Shown piece by piece: positions 34,534 through 43,118 of a DNA stretch of 64,000 nt. Each line of letters begins with the position of its first letter. Within the stretch, counting starts at the first letter, position 1. The DNA is from Bradyrhizobium agreste. Its GTDB lineage: Bacteria > Pseudomonadota > Alphaproteobacteria > Rhizobiales > Xanthobacteraceae. A program made the translations under genes and the position numbers. The notes beneath the pieces are model-generated. The model was given only the letters and a program-made list of their open reading frames with translations, was not told the origin of the DNA and made no database searches. Where the stretch lies: assembly GCF_016031625.1 (NCBI RefSeq), contig NZ_JACCHP010000015.1:7501-71500 (forward strand). Direction: 5' to 3'.

Positions 34534-36003
34534 ATGCAATCTCCACCCTCCATCGCCACCGAGTCCTTCTCCGATGCGTCCGCGGCCGTCGCCCGCCTCG
34601 AAGAGATCTACGAGCGCAACACGAAATTCCTGCGCGATCGTTTCGAAGCTTACGTCAATGGCGAAGCGATCACGACGCGGGTGCGGGCGCACTATCCCTT
34701 CGTCCGTATCACCACCGCGACGCATGCGCGACTGGATTCGCGTCTCGCTTATGGCTTCGTCGCCGGACCCGGCGTGCATGAAACCAGCGTGACGCGGCCG
34801 GATCTGTTCCGCAGCTATCTCACCGAGCAGATCGGCCTCTTGATCCAGAACCACGGCGTGCCCGTCGAGGTCGGCGAGTCCGCCGAGTCGATCCCGATCC
34901 ACTTCGCCTATCGGCGCGACATCAATATCGAAGCCGCCATCACCACCAGCGAGAGCTCGCCCGTCGCACGCGCGCTGCGCGATGCGTTCGACGTTCCCGA
35001 TCTCGCGACCATGGACGATTCGATCGCCGACGGCACCTTCGAGCTCCAGCCCGGCGCACCTGAGCCGCTGTCGCTGTTCCGCGCCGCCCGCGTCGATTAC
35101 TCGCTGCGCCGGCTCTATCACTACACCGGCACCGATCCCGAATACTTCCAGAACTTCGTGATCTTCACCAACTACCAGTTCTATGTCGACGCCTTCGCGC
35201 AAGCGTGCCAGCAACGGCTGCAGTCCGGCGAGGCCGGCCTCGAGGCTTTCGTCGGGCCGGGCAATGTCATCATGCAGAGCGGCGGCGCCATCAGCGGCAC
35301 CGCGCCGGCTCGCGCACCGCAGATGCCGGCCTTCCACCTGGTCGTTTCAGGCTATCGCGGCATCACGCTGATCAACATCGGCACCGGTCCGTCCAATGCG
35401 CGCAATGTCACCGACCACGTCGCGGTGCTGCGGCCGCACGCCTGGTTGATGCTCGGCCATTGCGCGGGCCTGCGCAATACGCAGCGCCTCGGCGACTACG
35501 TGCTTGCGCACGGCTATGTGCGCGAGGATCACGTGCTCGACCACGAGCTGCCGCTGTGGGTGCCGATTCCGGCGCTGGCCGAGATGCAGGTCGCGCTCGA
35601 GGAGGCGGTCGAGGACGTCACGGGGCTTGAAGGCTTCGAGCTCAAGCGCCTGATGCGCACGGGCACGGTCGCAAGCGTCGATAACCGCAATTGGGAAATT
35701 TCCGGGCCCGAGGTGATCCGCCGCCTGTCGCAGTCGCGCGCGGTGGCGCTCGACATGGAATCGGCTGCAATCGCCGCCAACGGCTATCGCTTCCGCGTTC
35801 CCTACGGCACGTTGCTGTGCGTCTCCGACAAGCCGCTGCACGGCGAGATCAAGCTCGCCGGCATGGCCAGCGAATTCTACCGCCGCCGCGTCGGCCAGCA
35901 TCTCGAGATCGGCCTGAAGGCGCTGGAGCGACTGAAGCAGCAGGAATCGGAGCGGCTGCATTCGCGCAAGCTGCGCAGCTTTGCCGAAGTGGCGTTCCAG
36001 TAG
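34534..36003 (+). CDS. amn: AMP nucleosidase
   Basis: 489 aa, the full length of Amn, which splits AMP to adenine and ribose 5-phosphate. The N-terminal Amn-specific domain (LEEIYERNTKFLRDRFEAYV) is followed by a nucleoside-phosphorylase fold. That fold contains GITLINIGTGPSNARNVTDH, WLMLGHCAGLRNTQRLGDYV and the active-site acid region ALDMESAAIAANGYRFRVPY. ATG 34534 is the first start after the promoter region. It acts in purine salvage and adenylate-pool control; no functional partner is adjacent. Confidence 0.95.
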   Translation: MQSPPSIATESFSDASAAVARLEEIYERNTKFLRDRFEAYVNGEAITTRVRAHYPFVRITTATHARLDSRLAYGFVAGPGVHETSVTRPDLFRSYLTEQIGLLIQNHGVPVEVGESAESIPIHFAYRRDINIEAAITTSESSPVARALRDAFDVPDLATMDDSIADGTFELQPGAPEPLSLFRAARVDYSLRRLYHYTGTDPEYFQNFVIFTNYQFYVDAFAQACQQRLQSGEAGLEAFVGPGNVIMQSGGAISGTAPARAPQMPAFHLVVSGYRGITLINIGTGPSNARNVTDHVAVLRPHAWLMLGHCAGLRNTQRLGDYVLAHGYVREDHVLDHELPLWVPIPALAEMQVALEEAVEDVTGLEGFELKRLMRTGTVASVDNRNWEISGPEVIRRLSQSRAVALDMESAAIAANGYRFRVPYGTLLCVSDKPLHGEIKLAGMASEFYRRRVGQHLEIGLKALERLKQQESERLHSRKLRSFAEVAFQ

Positions 36004-36083
36004 GGTCCGAAGCCGCACTTTGCTGCTGACAAGCGGAGCGATTTTCAGCATTGTCCGGCGCGGGGCTCGACCGGGACGATTTG

Positions 36084-36359
36084 ATGCCGCTCATGCGCGA
36101 CAAGATCATTGGCCATGATCTGGAACGGCTGGCCTTTCGCTTCACCATGCTGAACGATGGCGTGGTCGTGCAGTGCCAGATCAGCGATGCCGCGATGGAC
36201 GAGCTCGCGGGCATGCAGGGCACCGAAAGCAGCGCGCGTCAGGCGCAATTCCTGTCGCTGCGCGAAACCATCGAGCGGATCGCGTCGGATCTCTACGACG
36301 AAGCGCCGCGATTTCCGGGCTATGTGGTGCGGATTTTCATGCGGCATTTGGGACGGTAG
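36084..36359 (+). CDS. Small hypothetical protein (possibly DUF1488-like)
   Basis: 91 aa, soluble, with a beta-rich start (LERLAFRFTMLNDGVVVQCQIS) and a helical end (FLSLRETIERIASDLYD, then FPGYVVRIFMRHL). The pattern recalls DUF1488 proteins, but I am not sure. ATG 36084 is chosen with GGGAC upstream; a TTG at 36051 would add 11 residues. It follows amn by 80 bp on the same strand. Confidence 0.6.
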   Translation: MPLMRDKIIGHDLERLAFRFTMLNDGVVVQCQISDAAMDELAGMQGTESSARQAQFLSLRETIERIASDLYDEAPRFPGYVVRIFMRHLGR

Positions 36360-36373
36360 GGCCCACATACTCC

Positions 36374-36567
36374 GCTGTCATCGCCCCACTCTCGGTGTCA
36401 TGCCCCGGCTTGCCGCCTTCGCTGAAGCTTCGGCGGCCGAGCACCCTTGTGGCCCCGGCGTAGCCTTGGCGGAGACGGGACCGGGGCATCCAGTACGCCG
36501 CGGCCTATCGATTCAATCACAGCCGTCTCGGAGTACTGGATCGCCCAGTCAAGCCGGGCGATGACAG
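36374..36567. repeat. Imperfect long palindrome (family G)
   Basis: Arms GCTGTCATCGCCCC and GGGCGATGACAG with internal CCAGTACGCCG and CGGAGTACTGG parts. It fills the gap between the small gene and the convergent CinA-like gene. Confidence 0.6.
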
Positions 36568-36615
36568 TGGTGTTGATGGCGCGGCCATCCCCACTCACTT
36601 GAGTCGCACAGCAGC

Positions 36616-37098
36616 TCACCCCTGCAGCTTCCGCAACAACAGCTTCAGCGCCGTCGCTGCAAACACCTGCATGTTGCCGAACCGGTCGTTATCTCCCGTC
36701 TCCAGCGTCATCACCTCTGACGCAGGTCCCGCAACCGCCATGCAGCTGTGGCCGGCGGCATCGCCGTAGCGGTTGCCGGTGGGGCCGGCGGCGCCGGTCT
36801 CGGACAGGCCCCAATCGCAATTGAAGCGCGTTCGCATCTGCTCGGCCAGCAATCGTGCATAGGGCTCCGACGAAGAGCGAAAGCCCTTCATTCCTTCGTC
36901 CGAAATATCCATCAGCACGCGCCTGGCATCGCGGGTGTAGACCACGGCGCCGCCGAGGTAATAGGCGGAGGCGCCGGGCACCGCGAGCAGGCTCGCCGAG
37001 ATCAGGCCGCCGGCTGATGATTCCGCCACCGCGATGGTCTGTCTGCGCGCGATCAGTTTGGCGGCGACCTGTTCCGCAATGCCCACGAGCTCTTTCAT
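36616..37098 (-). CDS. CinA family protein (PncC-like nicotinamide-nucleotide amidohydrolase)
   Basis: 160 aa, only the C-terminal CinA domain. Key motifs are TIAVAESSAGGLISASLLAVPGAS, YYLGGAVVYT, the SETGAAGPTGNRYGDAAG segment and MTLETGDNDR. The stand-alone domain in other bacteria deamidates nicotinamide mononucleotide to nicotinate mononucleotide. ATG 37098 follows GAGGGG by seven bases. It diverges from the amidohydrolase genes. Confidence 0.85.
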   Translation of the reverse strand: MKELVGIAEQVAAKLIARRQTIAVAESSAGGLISASLLAVPGASAYYLGGAVVYTRDARRVLMDISDEGMKGFRSSSEPYARLLAEQMRTRFNCDWGLSETGAAGPTGNRYGDAAGHSCMAVAGPASEVMTLETGDNDRFGNMQVFAATALKLLLRKLQG

Positions 37099-37243
37099 TT
37101 CGCAACCCCTCATTCCTTCGCAACCGAGCTCAGCCTTCATAGCATATGACAGGACGCTTGGCCGAGTTGCGGGCGGCGGGCAGGCCTGCTTGAATGGCCG
37201 TGACAAGACGAGACATGCGAGGAAACGTGAGAAGGGAGACGTG

Positions 37244-38302
37244 ATGGCGTCCCTGATCGCCGGCGGCATCGACTGCGACGTGCATCCGGCCGTGCCGCAT
37301 CTGACCAGCCTGCTGCCCTACCTGAACGATTACTGGCGCGATCAGGTCACGACGCGCGGCATGGTCGACCTTATCTCGCAATCCTATCCGCAGAATTCGC
37401 CGATCACGGCGCGGCCCGACTGGCGCCCTGAGAGCGGCAAGCCCGGTGAGAGCCTGGCGGACATGCAGCGCCATGTGCTGGATGCTTTCAAGCTCGAATG
37501 CGCCATCTGCAACCCGCTCTATGGCGTGCAGATGGTATTTTCGGAAGACATGCAGGCCGCCTTCTGCCGCGCGCTGAATGATTGGCTGGCGAAGGAATGG
37601 CTCGATCGCGACGTGCGGCTGCGTGGTTCGATCGTGATCCCGACGCAAAGCATCGAGAAAGCCGTTGCCGAGATCGAGCGCTGCGCACCGGACAAGCGCT
37701 TCGTGCAGGTGCTGATGCTGGTGATGGGCGATACGCCGCTCGGCAAGCGCGCGCTGTGGCCGATCTACGAGGCCGCGGAACGTCTGGAACTCCCGGTCGG
37801 CATCCACGCCGGTTCCGCCTATCACAATCCGCCTACCGCCGTGGGCTGGGGGTCCTATCACATCGAGGATTATGTCGGGCAGGCCCAGGCGTTCCAGACC
37901 CAGCTCACCAGCCTGATCGTCGAAGGTGTGTTCGCCAAATATCCACGGCTGAAAATGGTGATGCTGGAGTCGGGCGTCTCCTGGATCTCGCCTTATCTCT
38001 GGCGGCTGCACAAGTTCTGGCGCGGGGTGCGGATGGAGACGCCGTGGGTCGATCGCGCACCGCTGGAGATTGTGCGCAGCAACATCCGCTTCTCGTTACA
38101 GCCATTTGATGCGCCTCCGGAACCGGAGACATTAATTCGCCTGTTTGATCATATGCAGTCGGACGAATTGGTCCTATTCTCCACGGACTATCCGCACTGG
38201 CAGTTCGACGGCCAGGACGCGCTGCCCGAAGGTCTGTCCCCCGATCTCGTGCGCAAGATCATGATCGACAATCCGCATGCTACCTACCCCCGCCTGAAAT
38301 GA
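37244..38302 (+). CDS. Amidohydrolase family protein (COG2159 type), copy 1
   Basis: 352 aa TIM-barrel metal-dependent hydrolase. The N-terminal metal-site strand is IDCDVHPAV, a central histidine is in VGIHAGSAYH, and the catalytic aspartate is in FSTDYPHWQFD. Motifs match the group that contains decarboxylases and beta-keto-acyl hydrolases. ATG 37244 follows GAAGGGAG. It is 25 bp before a related gene with which it shares the overall frame (PIYEAAERLELPVGIHAG against PIYQAAEEAGLPVGVHAF), so the two may form one complex or be a duplicated pair. Confidence 0.88.
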   Translation: MASLIAGGIDCDVHPAVPHLTSLLPYLNDYWRDQVTTRGMVDLISQSYPQNSPITARPDWRPESGKPGESLADMQRHVLDAFKLECAICNPLYGVQMVFSEDMQAAFCRALNDWLAKEWLDRDVRLRGSIVIPTQSIEKAVAEIERCAPDKRFVQVLMLVMGDTPLGKRALWPIYEAAERLELPVGIHAGSAYHNPPTAVGWGSYHIEDYVGQAQAFQTQLTSLIVEGVFAKYPRLKMVMLESGVSWISPYLWRLHKFWRGVRMETPWVDRAPLEIVRSNIRFSLQPFDAPPEPETLIRLFDHMQSDELVLFSTDYPHWQFDGQDALPEGLSPDLVRKIMIDNPHATYPRLK

Positions 38303-38327
38303 GCCCGCTGCCAAAGGAGGCAAGGCG

Positions 38328-39440
38328 ATGAATATCCAGTTCCGCGAGAACCAAGAAGCCGCTTCCCCACTGACCGTCAAACCCGCAATCGCGGACTGCG
38401 ACATCCATCCGGCACGAACGACACCCACCGAGCTCTATCCCTACCTCGCCAAACGCTGGCAGCATCACCTCGAAGTCTACGGCGTCCATGCCTATCAGGG
38501 CATGATGGAAGGCCCGCCCTATCCGAAGGCCCAGCCCAACGCCTCGCGCCGCGATGCCTATCCGCCTGAAGGCGGCCCGCAGGGCTCCTCGCTCGCCTTC
38601 ATGCAGAAGCAATTGCTCGATCCCAACAACGTGCAGCTCGGCGTGCTCAACCCGCTCAACACCGGGCAGGGCATCCGCAATCACGAGCTCTCGGCCGCTC
38701 TGTGCTCGGCCATCAACGACTGGCAGATCGACAAATGGACCAGCAAGGATAAGCGGCTGAAAGCGTCCATCGTCGTCGGTAATGAAGATGGCCCGTCGGC
38801 GGCCGCAGAGATCCGCGAGCGCGCCGGGGACAAGAACTTCGTGCAGGTGCTGCTGCTCAGCCGCAATGTCGAGCCGCTCGGCCAGCGCCGTTACTGGCCG
38901 ATCTACCAGGCTGCGGAAGAAGCGGGGCTCCCCGTCGGCGTCCACGCCTTCGGCTTCGGCGGCAATCCGATCACGCCGTCGGGCTGGCCGTCCTATTATA
39001 TCGAGGAGATGGTCGGGCATTCGCAGTGCCAGCAATCGGCGCTGGCGAGCCTGGTGCTGGAGGGCGTGTTCGAGCGCTTCCCGAAACTGAAGATGGTGAT
39101 GATCGAGGCCGGCTTCGGCTGGGCGCCGTCGCTGTGCTGGCGGCTCGACAAGGCCTGGCAGCGGCTGCGCAGCGAGGTGCCGCATGTAAAACGGCCGCCG
39201 TCGGAATATATCCGCGAGCAGGTGTGGTGGACGACGCAGCCGATGGAGGATCCTGAACGGCGCGAGGATCTGTTCGACGTCATCAAATGGATCGGCTGGG
39301 ACAAGCTGCTGTTCGCGACCGACTATCCGCATTGGGACTATGACGAGCCCTCGCGCGTGCTGCCGGCGGGCGTCAGCGAGGCCAATCGCGAGGCGTTCTA
39401 TCTCGGCAATGCAAAGAAGCTGTATGGGATCACCGCATGA
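38328..39440 (+). CDS. Amidohydrolase family protein (COG2159 type), copy 2
   Basis: 370 aa paralogue of the previous gene. The metal strand is ADCDIHPAR, the central histidine is in VGVHAFGFGG, and the aspartate motif is FATDYPHWDYD. It has an extra loop (YGVHAYQGMMEGPPYPKAQP) absent from the first copy. ATG 38328 follows AAGGAGG. A Rieske protein gene follows after 52 bp, so an oxygenase-linked pathway is likely. The substrate is unknown. Confidence 0.88.
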   Translation: MNIQFRENQEAASPLTVKPAIADCDIHPARTTPTELYPYLAKRWQHHLEVYGVHAYQGMMEGPPYPKAQPNASRRDAYPPEGGPQGSSLAFMQKQLLDPNNVQLGVLNPLNTGQGIRNHELSAALCSAINDWQIDKWTSKDKRLKASIVVGNEDGPSAAAEIRERAGDKNFVQVLLLSRNVEPLGQRRYWPIYQAAEEAGLPVGVHAFGFGGNPITPSGWPSYYIEEMVGHSQCQQSALASLVLEGVFERFPKLKMVMIEAGFGWAPSLCWRLDKAWQRLRSEVPHVKRPPSEYIREQVWWTTQPMEDPERREDLFDVIKWIGWDKLLFATDYPHWDYDEPSRVLPAGVSEANREAFYLGNAKKLYGITA

Positions 39441-39492
39441 TCCGAAAAAGTGTGAAGCGGTTTTTCGATCAGATCATGCGGAAAACATAAGC

Positions 39493-39906
39493 ATGGCGCG
39501 GCACGTCATTGCGCCAGTGGATGAACTTCCGCCCGGCACGCGAAAATTCCTGGAGATCGACGGACGGCCGATCGCGGTCTTCAACATCAAGGGCGAATAT
39601 TTCGGCCTGATGAACCGCTGCCCGCATCAGGGCGCGGCGCTGTGCGAGGGGCCGTTGATCGGTCTCGCACAGTCGAGCAATCCCGGCGAGATCGAATACA
39701 CCAAGCTGGGGGAGATCATCCGCTGCCCCTGGCACGGCTGGGAGTTCGATATCCGCACCGGCCAATCCTATTGCGACCCCCGCCGCTTCCGCGTGAAGGC
39801 CTATCCCGCCCATGTCGAGCCGGGCGCGAGCGTGGTGAAGGGACCGTATGTCGCCGAAACGATCCCGGTCAGGATCGAGAGTGATTACGTGGTGGTGGAG
39901 CTGTAA
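39493..39906 (+). CDS. Rieske [2Fe-2S] ferredoxin-type protein
   Basis: 137 aa. Cluster ligands are C-P-H in NRCPHQGAALC and C-P-W-H in IRCPWHGWEFD, the normal Rieske pair. No oxygenase alpha-subunit iron-site domain follows, so it is a soluble ferredoxin-like carrier rather than a full oxygenase. It is downstream of two amidohydrolase genes on the same strand and probably donates electrons to a partner encoded elsewhere. Confidence 0.9.
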   Translation: MARHVIAPVDELPPGTRKFLEIDGRPIAVFNIKGEYFGLMNRCPHQGAALCEGPLIGLAQSSNPGEIEYTKLGEIIRCPWHGWEFDIRTGQSYCDPRRFRVKAYPAHVEPGASVVKGPYVAETIPVRIESDYVVVEL

Positions 39907-39914
39907 CTCTCGCT

Positions 39915-40018
39915 GTCATTCCGGGGCGCGCGTAGCGCGAACCCGGAATCCATCGTGCGACAGAAATGCTAGGAGAAATGGATTCCGGGCTCGCCTCTTC
40001 GAGGCGCCCCGGAATGAC
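39915..40018. repeat. Palindromic repeat family A (copy 6)
   Basis: GTCATTCCGGGGCGCGCGTA with right arm GGCGCCCCGGAATGAC, between the convergent Rieske and LysR genes. Confidence 0.85.
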
Positions 40019-40043
40019 AGCGGGGCGGGAGCCGCTGTTTTCT

Positions 40044-40943
40044 TCACGCCTTGTTCTGCGCCGCCGCGAGCACCCATCGTCGGAATGCGGCAAGCTTCGG
40101 TGCCTCGCGGTGGCCCTCGGGTGCGACCAGGTAGAATCCGGCATCGGCCGGCAGCGCGATCTTGAACGGCACGACGAGCCGGCCCTTGGCGATGTCATCC
40201 TGCACGTAGGAGGTCCGTCCCATGGCGACGCCGATGCCGTCGATCGCCGCCTGGATGGTCATGAAGATCATGTCGAAGGTGATGCCCGGGTGCCTAGCGA
40301 TGTCGGCCGGCAGGCCCGCCGCGGTCAGCCATAGCCGCCAGTCGTCGCTATTGGTGTTAGATGTGTGCAGCAGCGGATGGTTGCGCAAATCCTCCGGCCG
40401 GCGCAGCGGCTTGTCGCCGCGCAGCAGCGAGGGGCTGCACACCGGAAACAGCTCGTCCGCCATCAGCCAATCGGCGCGCACGCCCGGCCACTGACCGCGG
40501 CCATAGCGGATCGCGGCGTCGACATTGTCGCGCTGGAAATCGACGAGGCTGGTCGAGGTGGTGATGCGCACGTCGATGCCGGGATGCTGCTCCTGGAAAT
40601 CGGTCAGCCGCGGCAGCAGCCATTTGGCGGCGAGCGAGGCCAGCGTCGACACGGTCAGCACCTTGTCGTCCTCCTTCCGCAGCAGCCGGTCGGTGGCGAG
40701 GCGCAAATCGTTGAAGGCGGCGCGAACGCCCGGCAGATAGTCGCGCGCCTCCGGCGTCAGCGCCAGCGCGCGGTTCTGCCGGATGAACAGGCGGATGCCG
40801 AGCTCCTCCTCCAGCCTGCGGATCTGATGGCTGATCGCGGTCTGGGTCACGTTCAGCTCGCTGGCTGCCAACGTGAAGCTGAGATGGCGCGCGGCGGCCT
40901 CGAACGCCCGCAATCCGTTCAGGGAGGGCAATCTGGCAGTCAT
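40044..40943 (-). CDS. LysR family transcriptional regulator (GcvA-like)
   Basis: 299 aa. The helix-turn-helix lies at about residues 20-60 (FTLAASELNVTQTAISHQIR then RLEEELGIRLF). The effector domain spans about 90-295, with the GcvA-type VSTLASLAAKWLLPRL and DAAIRYGRGQWPGVRA. It diverges from a DUF1127 gene, and a 19-bp inverted repeat lies in the spacer. The effector is not predictable from the sequence. Confidence 0.92.
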   Translation of the reverse strand: MTARLPSLNGLRAFEAAARHLSFTLAASELNVTQTAISHQIRRLEEELGIRLFIRQNRALALTPEARDYLPGVRAAFNDLRLATDRLLRKEDDKVLTVSTLASLAAKWLLPRLTDFQEQHPGIDVRITTSTSLVDFQRDNVDAAIRYGRGQWPGVRADWLMADELFPVCSPSLLRGDKPLRRPEDLRNHPLLHTSNTNSDDWRLWLTAAGLPADIARHPGITFDMIFMTIQAAIDGIGVAMGRTSYVQDDIAKGRLVVPFKIALPADAGFYLVAPEGHREAPKLAAFRRWVLAAAQNKA

Positions 40944-40956
40944 TTGGCAGCAGGAT

Positions 40957-40975
40957 GCATGACGTTATTTCATGC
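40957..40975. promoter_or_regulatory. Inverted repeat GCATGA-N7-TCATGC, candidate LysR site
   Basis: A perfect 6-7-6 inverted repeat sits 14 bp upstream of the LysR start, in the divergent spacer to the DUF1127 gene. LysR regulators usually bind such dyads in the shared promoter. Confidence 0.5.
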
Positions 40976-41053
40976 GAAAAGGTACAAATTGTCGTTTGTC
41001 GCGGCGCAGCAGCAGGCAGATATTAGCGGTCAACTTAGCTCCAGGAGCTGAAA

Positions 41054-41257
41054 ATGTCTACGCTGACTGACAATTCGATGACAAATCATCATGTACCGGG
41101 CCTGCTCCAGCAGATCGGCGAGACCCTTCACGTCTGGCACGAACGCTATCGGACCCGCCGCGAGCTGACCAACTGGACCGCCCGCGACCTCCACGACGTC
41201 GGGCTGTCCTGGTCCGACATCGCCTACGAGGCCGACAAACCCTTCTGGCGGGCCTGA
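41054..41257 (+). CDS. DUF1127 small protein
   Basis: 67 aa. The DUF1127 signature is complete at the C-terminal half: RTRRELTNWTARDLHDVGLSWSDI. Family members are short, arginine-rich, often RNA-linked regulators of carbon or phosphate metabolism in alphaproteobacteria. ATG 41054 has AGGAG six bases upstream. It is divergent from LysR and is followed 69 bp later by a GNAT gene. Confidence 0.9.
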   Translation: MSTLTDNSMTNHHVPGLLQQIGETLHVWHERYRTRRELTNWTARDLHDVGLSWSDIAYEADKPFWRA

Positions 41258-41269
41258 TAGGCCGCCAGG

Positions 41270-41298
41270 CCGGCGCCGCCTGAGCACAGGGGCGCCGG
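41270..41298 (+). terminator. GC hairpin after the DUF1127 gene
   Basis: CCGGCGCC pairs with GGCGCCGG over a 13-base loop, with CCCCTTTT a few bases later. It could be a leaky terminator or an mRNA-stabilising hairpin between the DUF1127 and GNAT genes. Confidence 0.4.
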
Positions 41299-41326
41299 CG
41301 GTCCCCTTTTCCGCCTGGCACGTGTC

Positions 41327-41950
41327 ATGAGCACTTTCCGCCTCGAAGACCTCAAGCAATATTCGGACGTGCTGCGCACAAGGCACGGCGAGCGGCTCAA
41401 TGTCCGCTTCATCGAGCCGCGCGACACCGATGAGCTGCAGCACTATTTCCGTTCGCTCTCGACGCGCTCCCGCTACAACCGCTTCTTCGGCGCGATCAGC
41501 GAATTGCCGAAGGGCCTGCTGCACGATTTCCTCGAGGTCGGCGCGCGCGATCGCTTCACCGTCGTGGCGACCATGATGGTCGACGGCTTCGAGACCATCG
41601 TGGCCGAAGCCCGCTATGCCTTCCATGCCGAGACCGCGACGCTCGAGTTCGGCCTCTCGGTCGATGACCGCTGGCAGGGCCACGGCATCGCCACCGCGCT
41701 GATGAAGAATCTCGAATGCCGCGCCGCCGCCCTTGGGGCCGAGCACATCTTCGGCGATACGCTGCGCTCCAATGAGGCCATGGTCTCGCTCGCGCGCAAA
41801 TCCGGCTTCACCTTCGTCAACCACCCTGATGATTGGAAACTGGTGCGCTTCGACAAGGAGATCAGCGCAGCTCCGCAAGACATTCCCTGTGCGAGCTGGC
41901 GCCTCGCCGCCCTTTCCCGTCAGGCCGACAGCCCCTCAGCCTCGGCCTGA
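41327..41950 (+). CDS. GNAT family N-acetyltransferase
   Basis: 207 aa. The acetyl-CoA motif A is DDRWQGHGIATALM, and motif B is MVSLARKSGFTF. The N-terminal segment LNVRFIEPRDTDELQHYFRSL and SRYNRFFG resemble the Pat-like regulatory or stress-linked acetyltransferases of rhizobia. The acceptor is unknown. It is followed by a strong terminator. Confidence 0.85.
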   Translation: MSTFRLEDLKQYSDVLRTRHGERLNVRFIEPRDTDELQHYFRSLSTRSRYNRFFGAISELPKGLLHDFLEVGARDRFTVVATMMVDGFETIVAEARYAFHAETATLEFGLSVDDRWQGHGIATALMKNLECRAAALGAEHIFGDTLRSNEAMVSLARKSGFTFVNHPDDWKLVRFDKEISAAPQDIPCASWRLAALSRQADSPSASA

Positions 41951-41960
41951 CATGACTGCA

Positions 41961-41997
41961 GCCCGGCCTGGCCAAGCCAGAGCCGGGCGTTTTTTTG
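41961..41997 (+). terminator. Rho-independent terminator
   Basis: The stem GCCCGGCCTGGC with loop CAA pairs with GCCAG, then a bulged A, then GCCGGGC, followed by G and a seven-T run. It lies just after the GNAT stop. Confidence 0.85.
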
Positions 41998-42016
41998 CCG
42001 TCGCTCTCTCTCCACC

Positions 42017-42144
42017 GTCATTCCGGGGCGCGCGTAGCGCGAACCCGGAATCCATTTCGCGGCTCGGCTTGCAGCCTAATGGATTCCGGGTTCGATGCTC
42101 CGGGCCGCGCCTTGCGCGGTCCCGCCGCATCGCCCCGGAATGAC
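42017..42144. repeat. Palindromic repeat family A (copy 7)
   Basis: GTCATTCCGGGGCGCGCGTA on the left, GCATCGCCCCGGAATGAC on the right. An extra internal dyad CCGCGCCTTGCGCGG distinguishes this copy. Confidence 0.85.
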
Positions 42145-42164
42145 GCCCTGGGCGTTAGGCGCCC

Positions 42165-42995
42165 CTACTTCCCCGTGAACACCGCCTTGCGCTTCTCGAT
42201 GAAGGCCTGCACCGCCTCCTTGTGGTCGGCGGTCGTGGTGAGGCGGACCAGCCGCTCGGCTTCGTGGTCGCGCGCGGTCTCGAAGTCGAACAGCAGGGCC
42301 TCGTCGAGATTGTCCTTCATGTAGCGCAGTGCGAGGCGCGGGCCCTCGGCGAGCGATTTGGCCAGCGCGAATGCCTCGGTCTGCAACTTGTCGTCGGGCA
42401 CGACGCGGTTGACGAGGCCGATCGCTTCGGCGCGCGCGGCATCGACGCGCTCGCCCGTGAACATCAATTCGCGCGCCCGCGCGGTGCCGACCAGGCGGGT
42501 GAGCAGCCAGGCGATGCCGTAATCGCCTGACAGCGCGATGCGGACATAGCCGCTGGCGACGAAGGCCGATTGCGCGGCGATGCGGATGTCGCAGGCCATG
42601 GCGATGGCGAGCCCGGCGCCGACCGCGGGGCCGGGCAGCGCAGCGATGGTCGGCTTGCGCACCGACACCAGCGCGCCGGTGAGCAGCCGCTGCCGCTCCT
42701 GCAGATCGGCGACCTTGTCGTCAAAGGACATGTCGAGCTTCGCCTTGTCGCGATGCGCGCCCATACCCTTGACGTTGCCGCCGGCGCAGAAGGCTTCGCC
42801 CGCGCCGGTCAGCAGCAGCGCGCCGACATCGGGATTCTCGCCGCAGCTGCGGATCATCGTGCGCAGCGCCGGCGTCAGCGCATCCGACAGCGAGTTGCGC
42901 GCCTCCGGCCGGTTCAGCGTGATCACGGCGACGCGGTCGCGGACGACGCAGAGGAGTTCACTGGTGCCGGTGTCGATTGTGGTTTCGCTGGTCAT
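42165..42995 (-). CDS. Enoyl-CoA hydratase/isomerase family protein
   Basis: 276 aa crotonase-fold protein. The N-terminal segment is VITLNRPEARNSLSDAL, the oxyanion loops are GEAFCAGGNVKGMG and PGPAVGAGLAIAMACDIRIAA, and ALSGDYGIAWLL is the second catalytic region. No clear catalytic Glu pair is seen, and Asp-Tyr-Gly sits where isomerase-type members vary. ATG 42995 follows GGGAGAAACC. It is downstream of an SDR gene on the same strand and separated from it by a family C repeat. Confidence 0.9.
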   Translation of the reverse strand: MTSETTIDTGTSELLCVVRDRVAVITLNRPEARNSLSDALTPALRTMIRSCGENPDVGALLLTGAGEAFCAGGNVKGMGAHRDKAKLDMSFDDKVADLQERQRLLTGALVSVRKPTIAALPGPAVGAGLAIAMACDIRIAAQSAFVASGYVRIALSGDYGIAWLLTRLVGTARARELMFTGERVDAARAEAIGLVNRVVPDDKLQTEAFALAKSLAEGPRLALRYMKDNLDEALLFDFETARDHEAERLVRLTTTADHKEAVQAFIEKRKAVFTGK

Positions 42996-43010
42996 GGTTT
43001 CTCCCTAGTT

Positions 43011-43096
43011 CGTCATTGCGAGTGAAGCGAAGCAATCCAGGGTCTTTCCGGAGAGGCAGTCTGGATTGCTTGGTCGTTTCGCTCCTCGCAATGACG
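43011..43096. repeat. Palindromic repeat family C (copy 1)
   Basis: CGTCATTGCGAGTGAAGCGA, AGCAATCCAG and CTGGATTGCTTGG, then CTCGCAATGACG. A second copy is at 47125-47212. Confidence 0.85.
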
Positions 43097-43118
43097 GATT
43101 GTTGTTGTTGGCTTGCCG

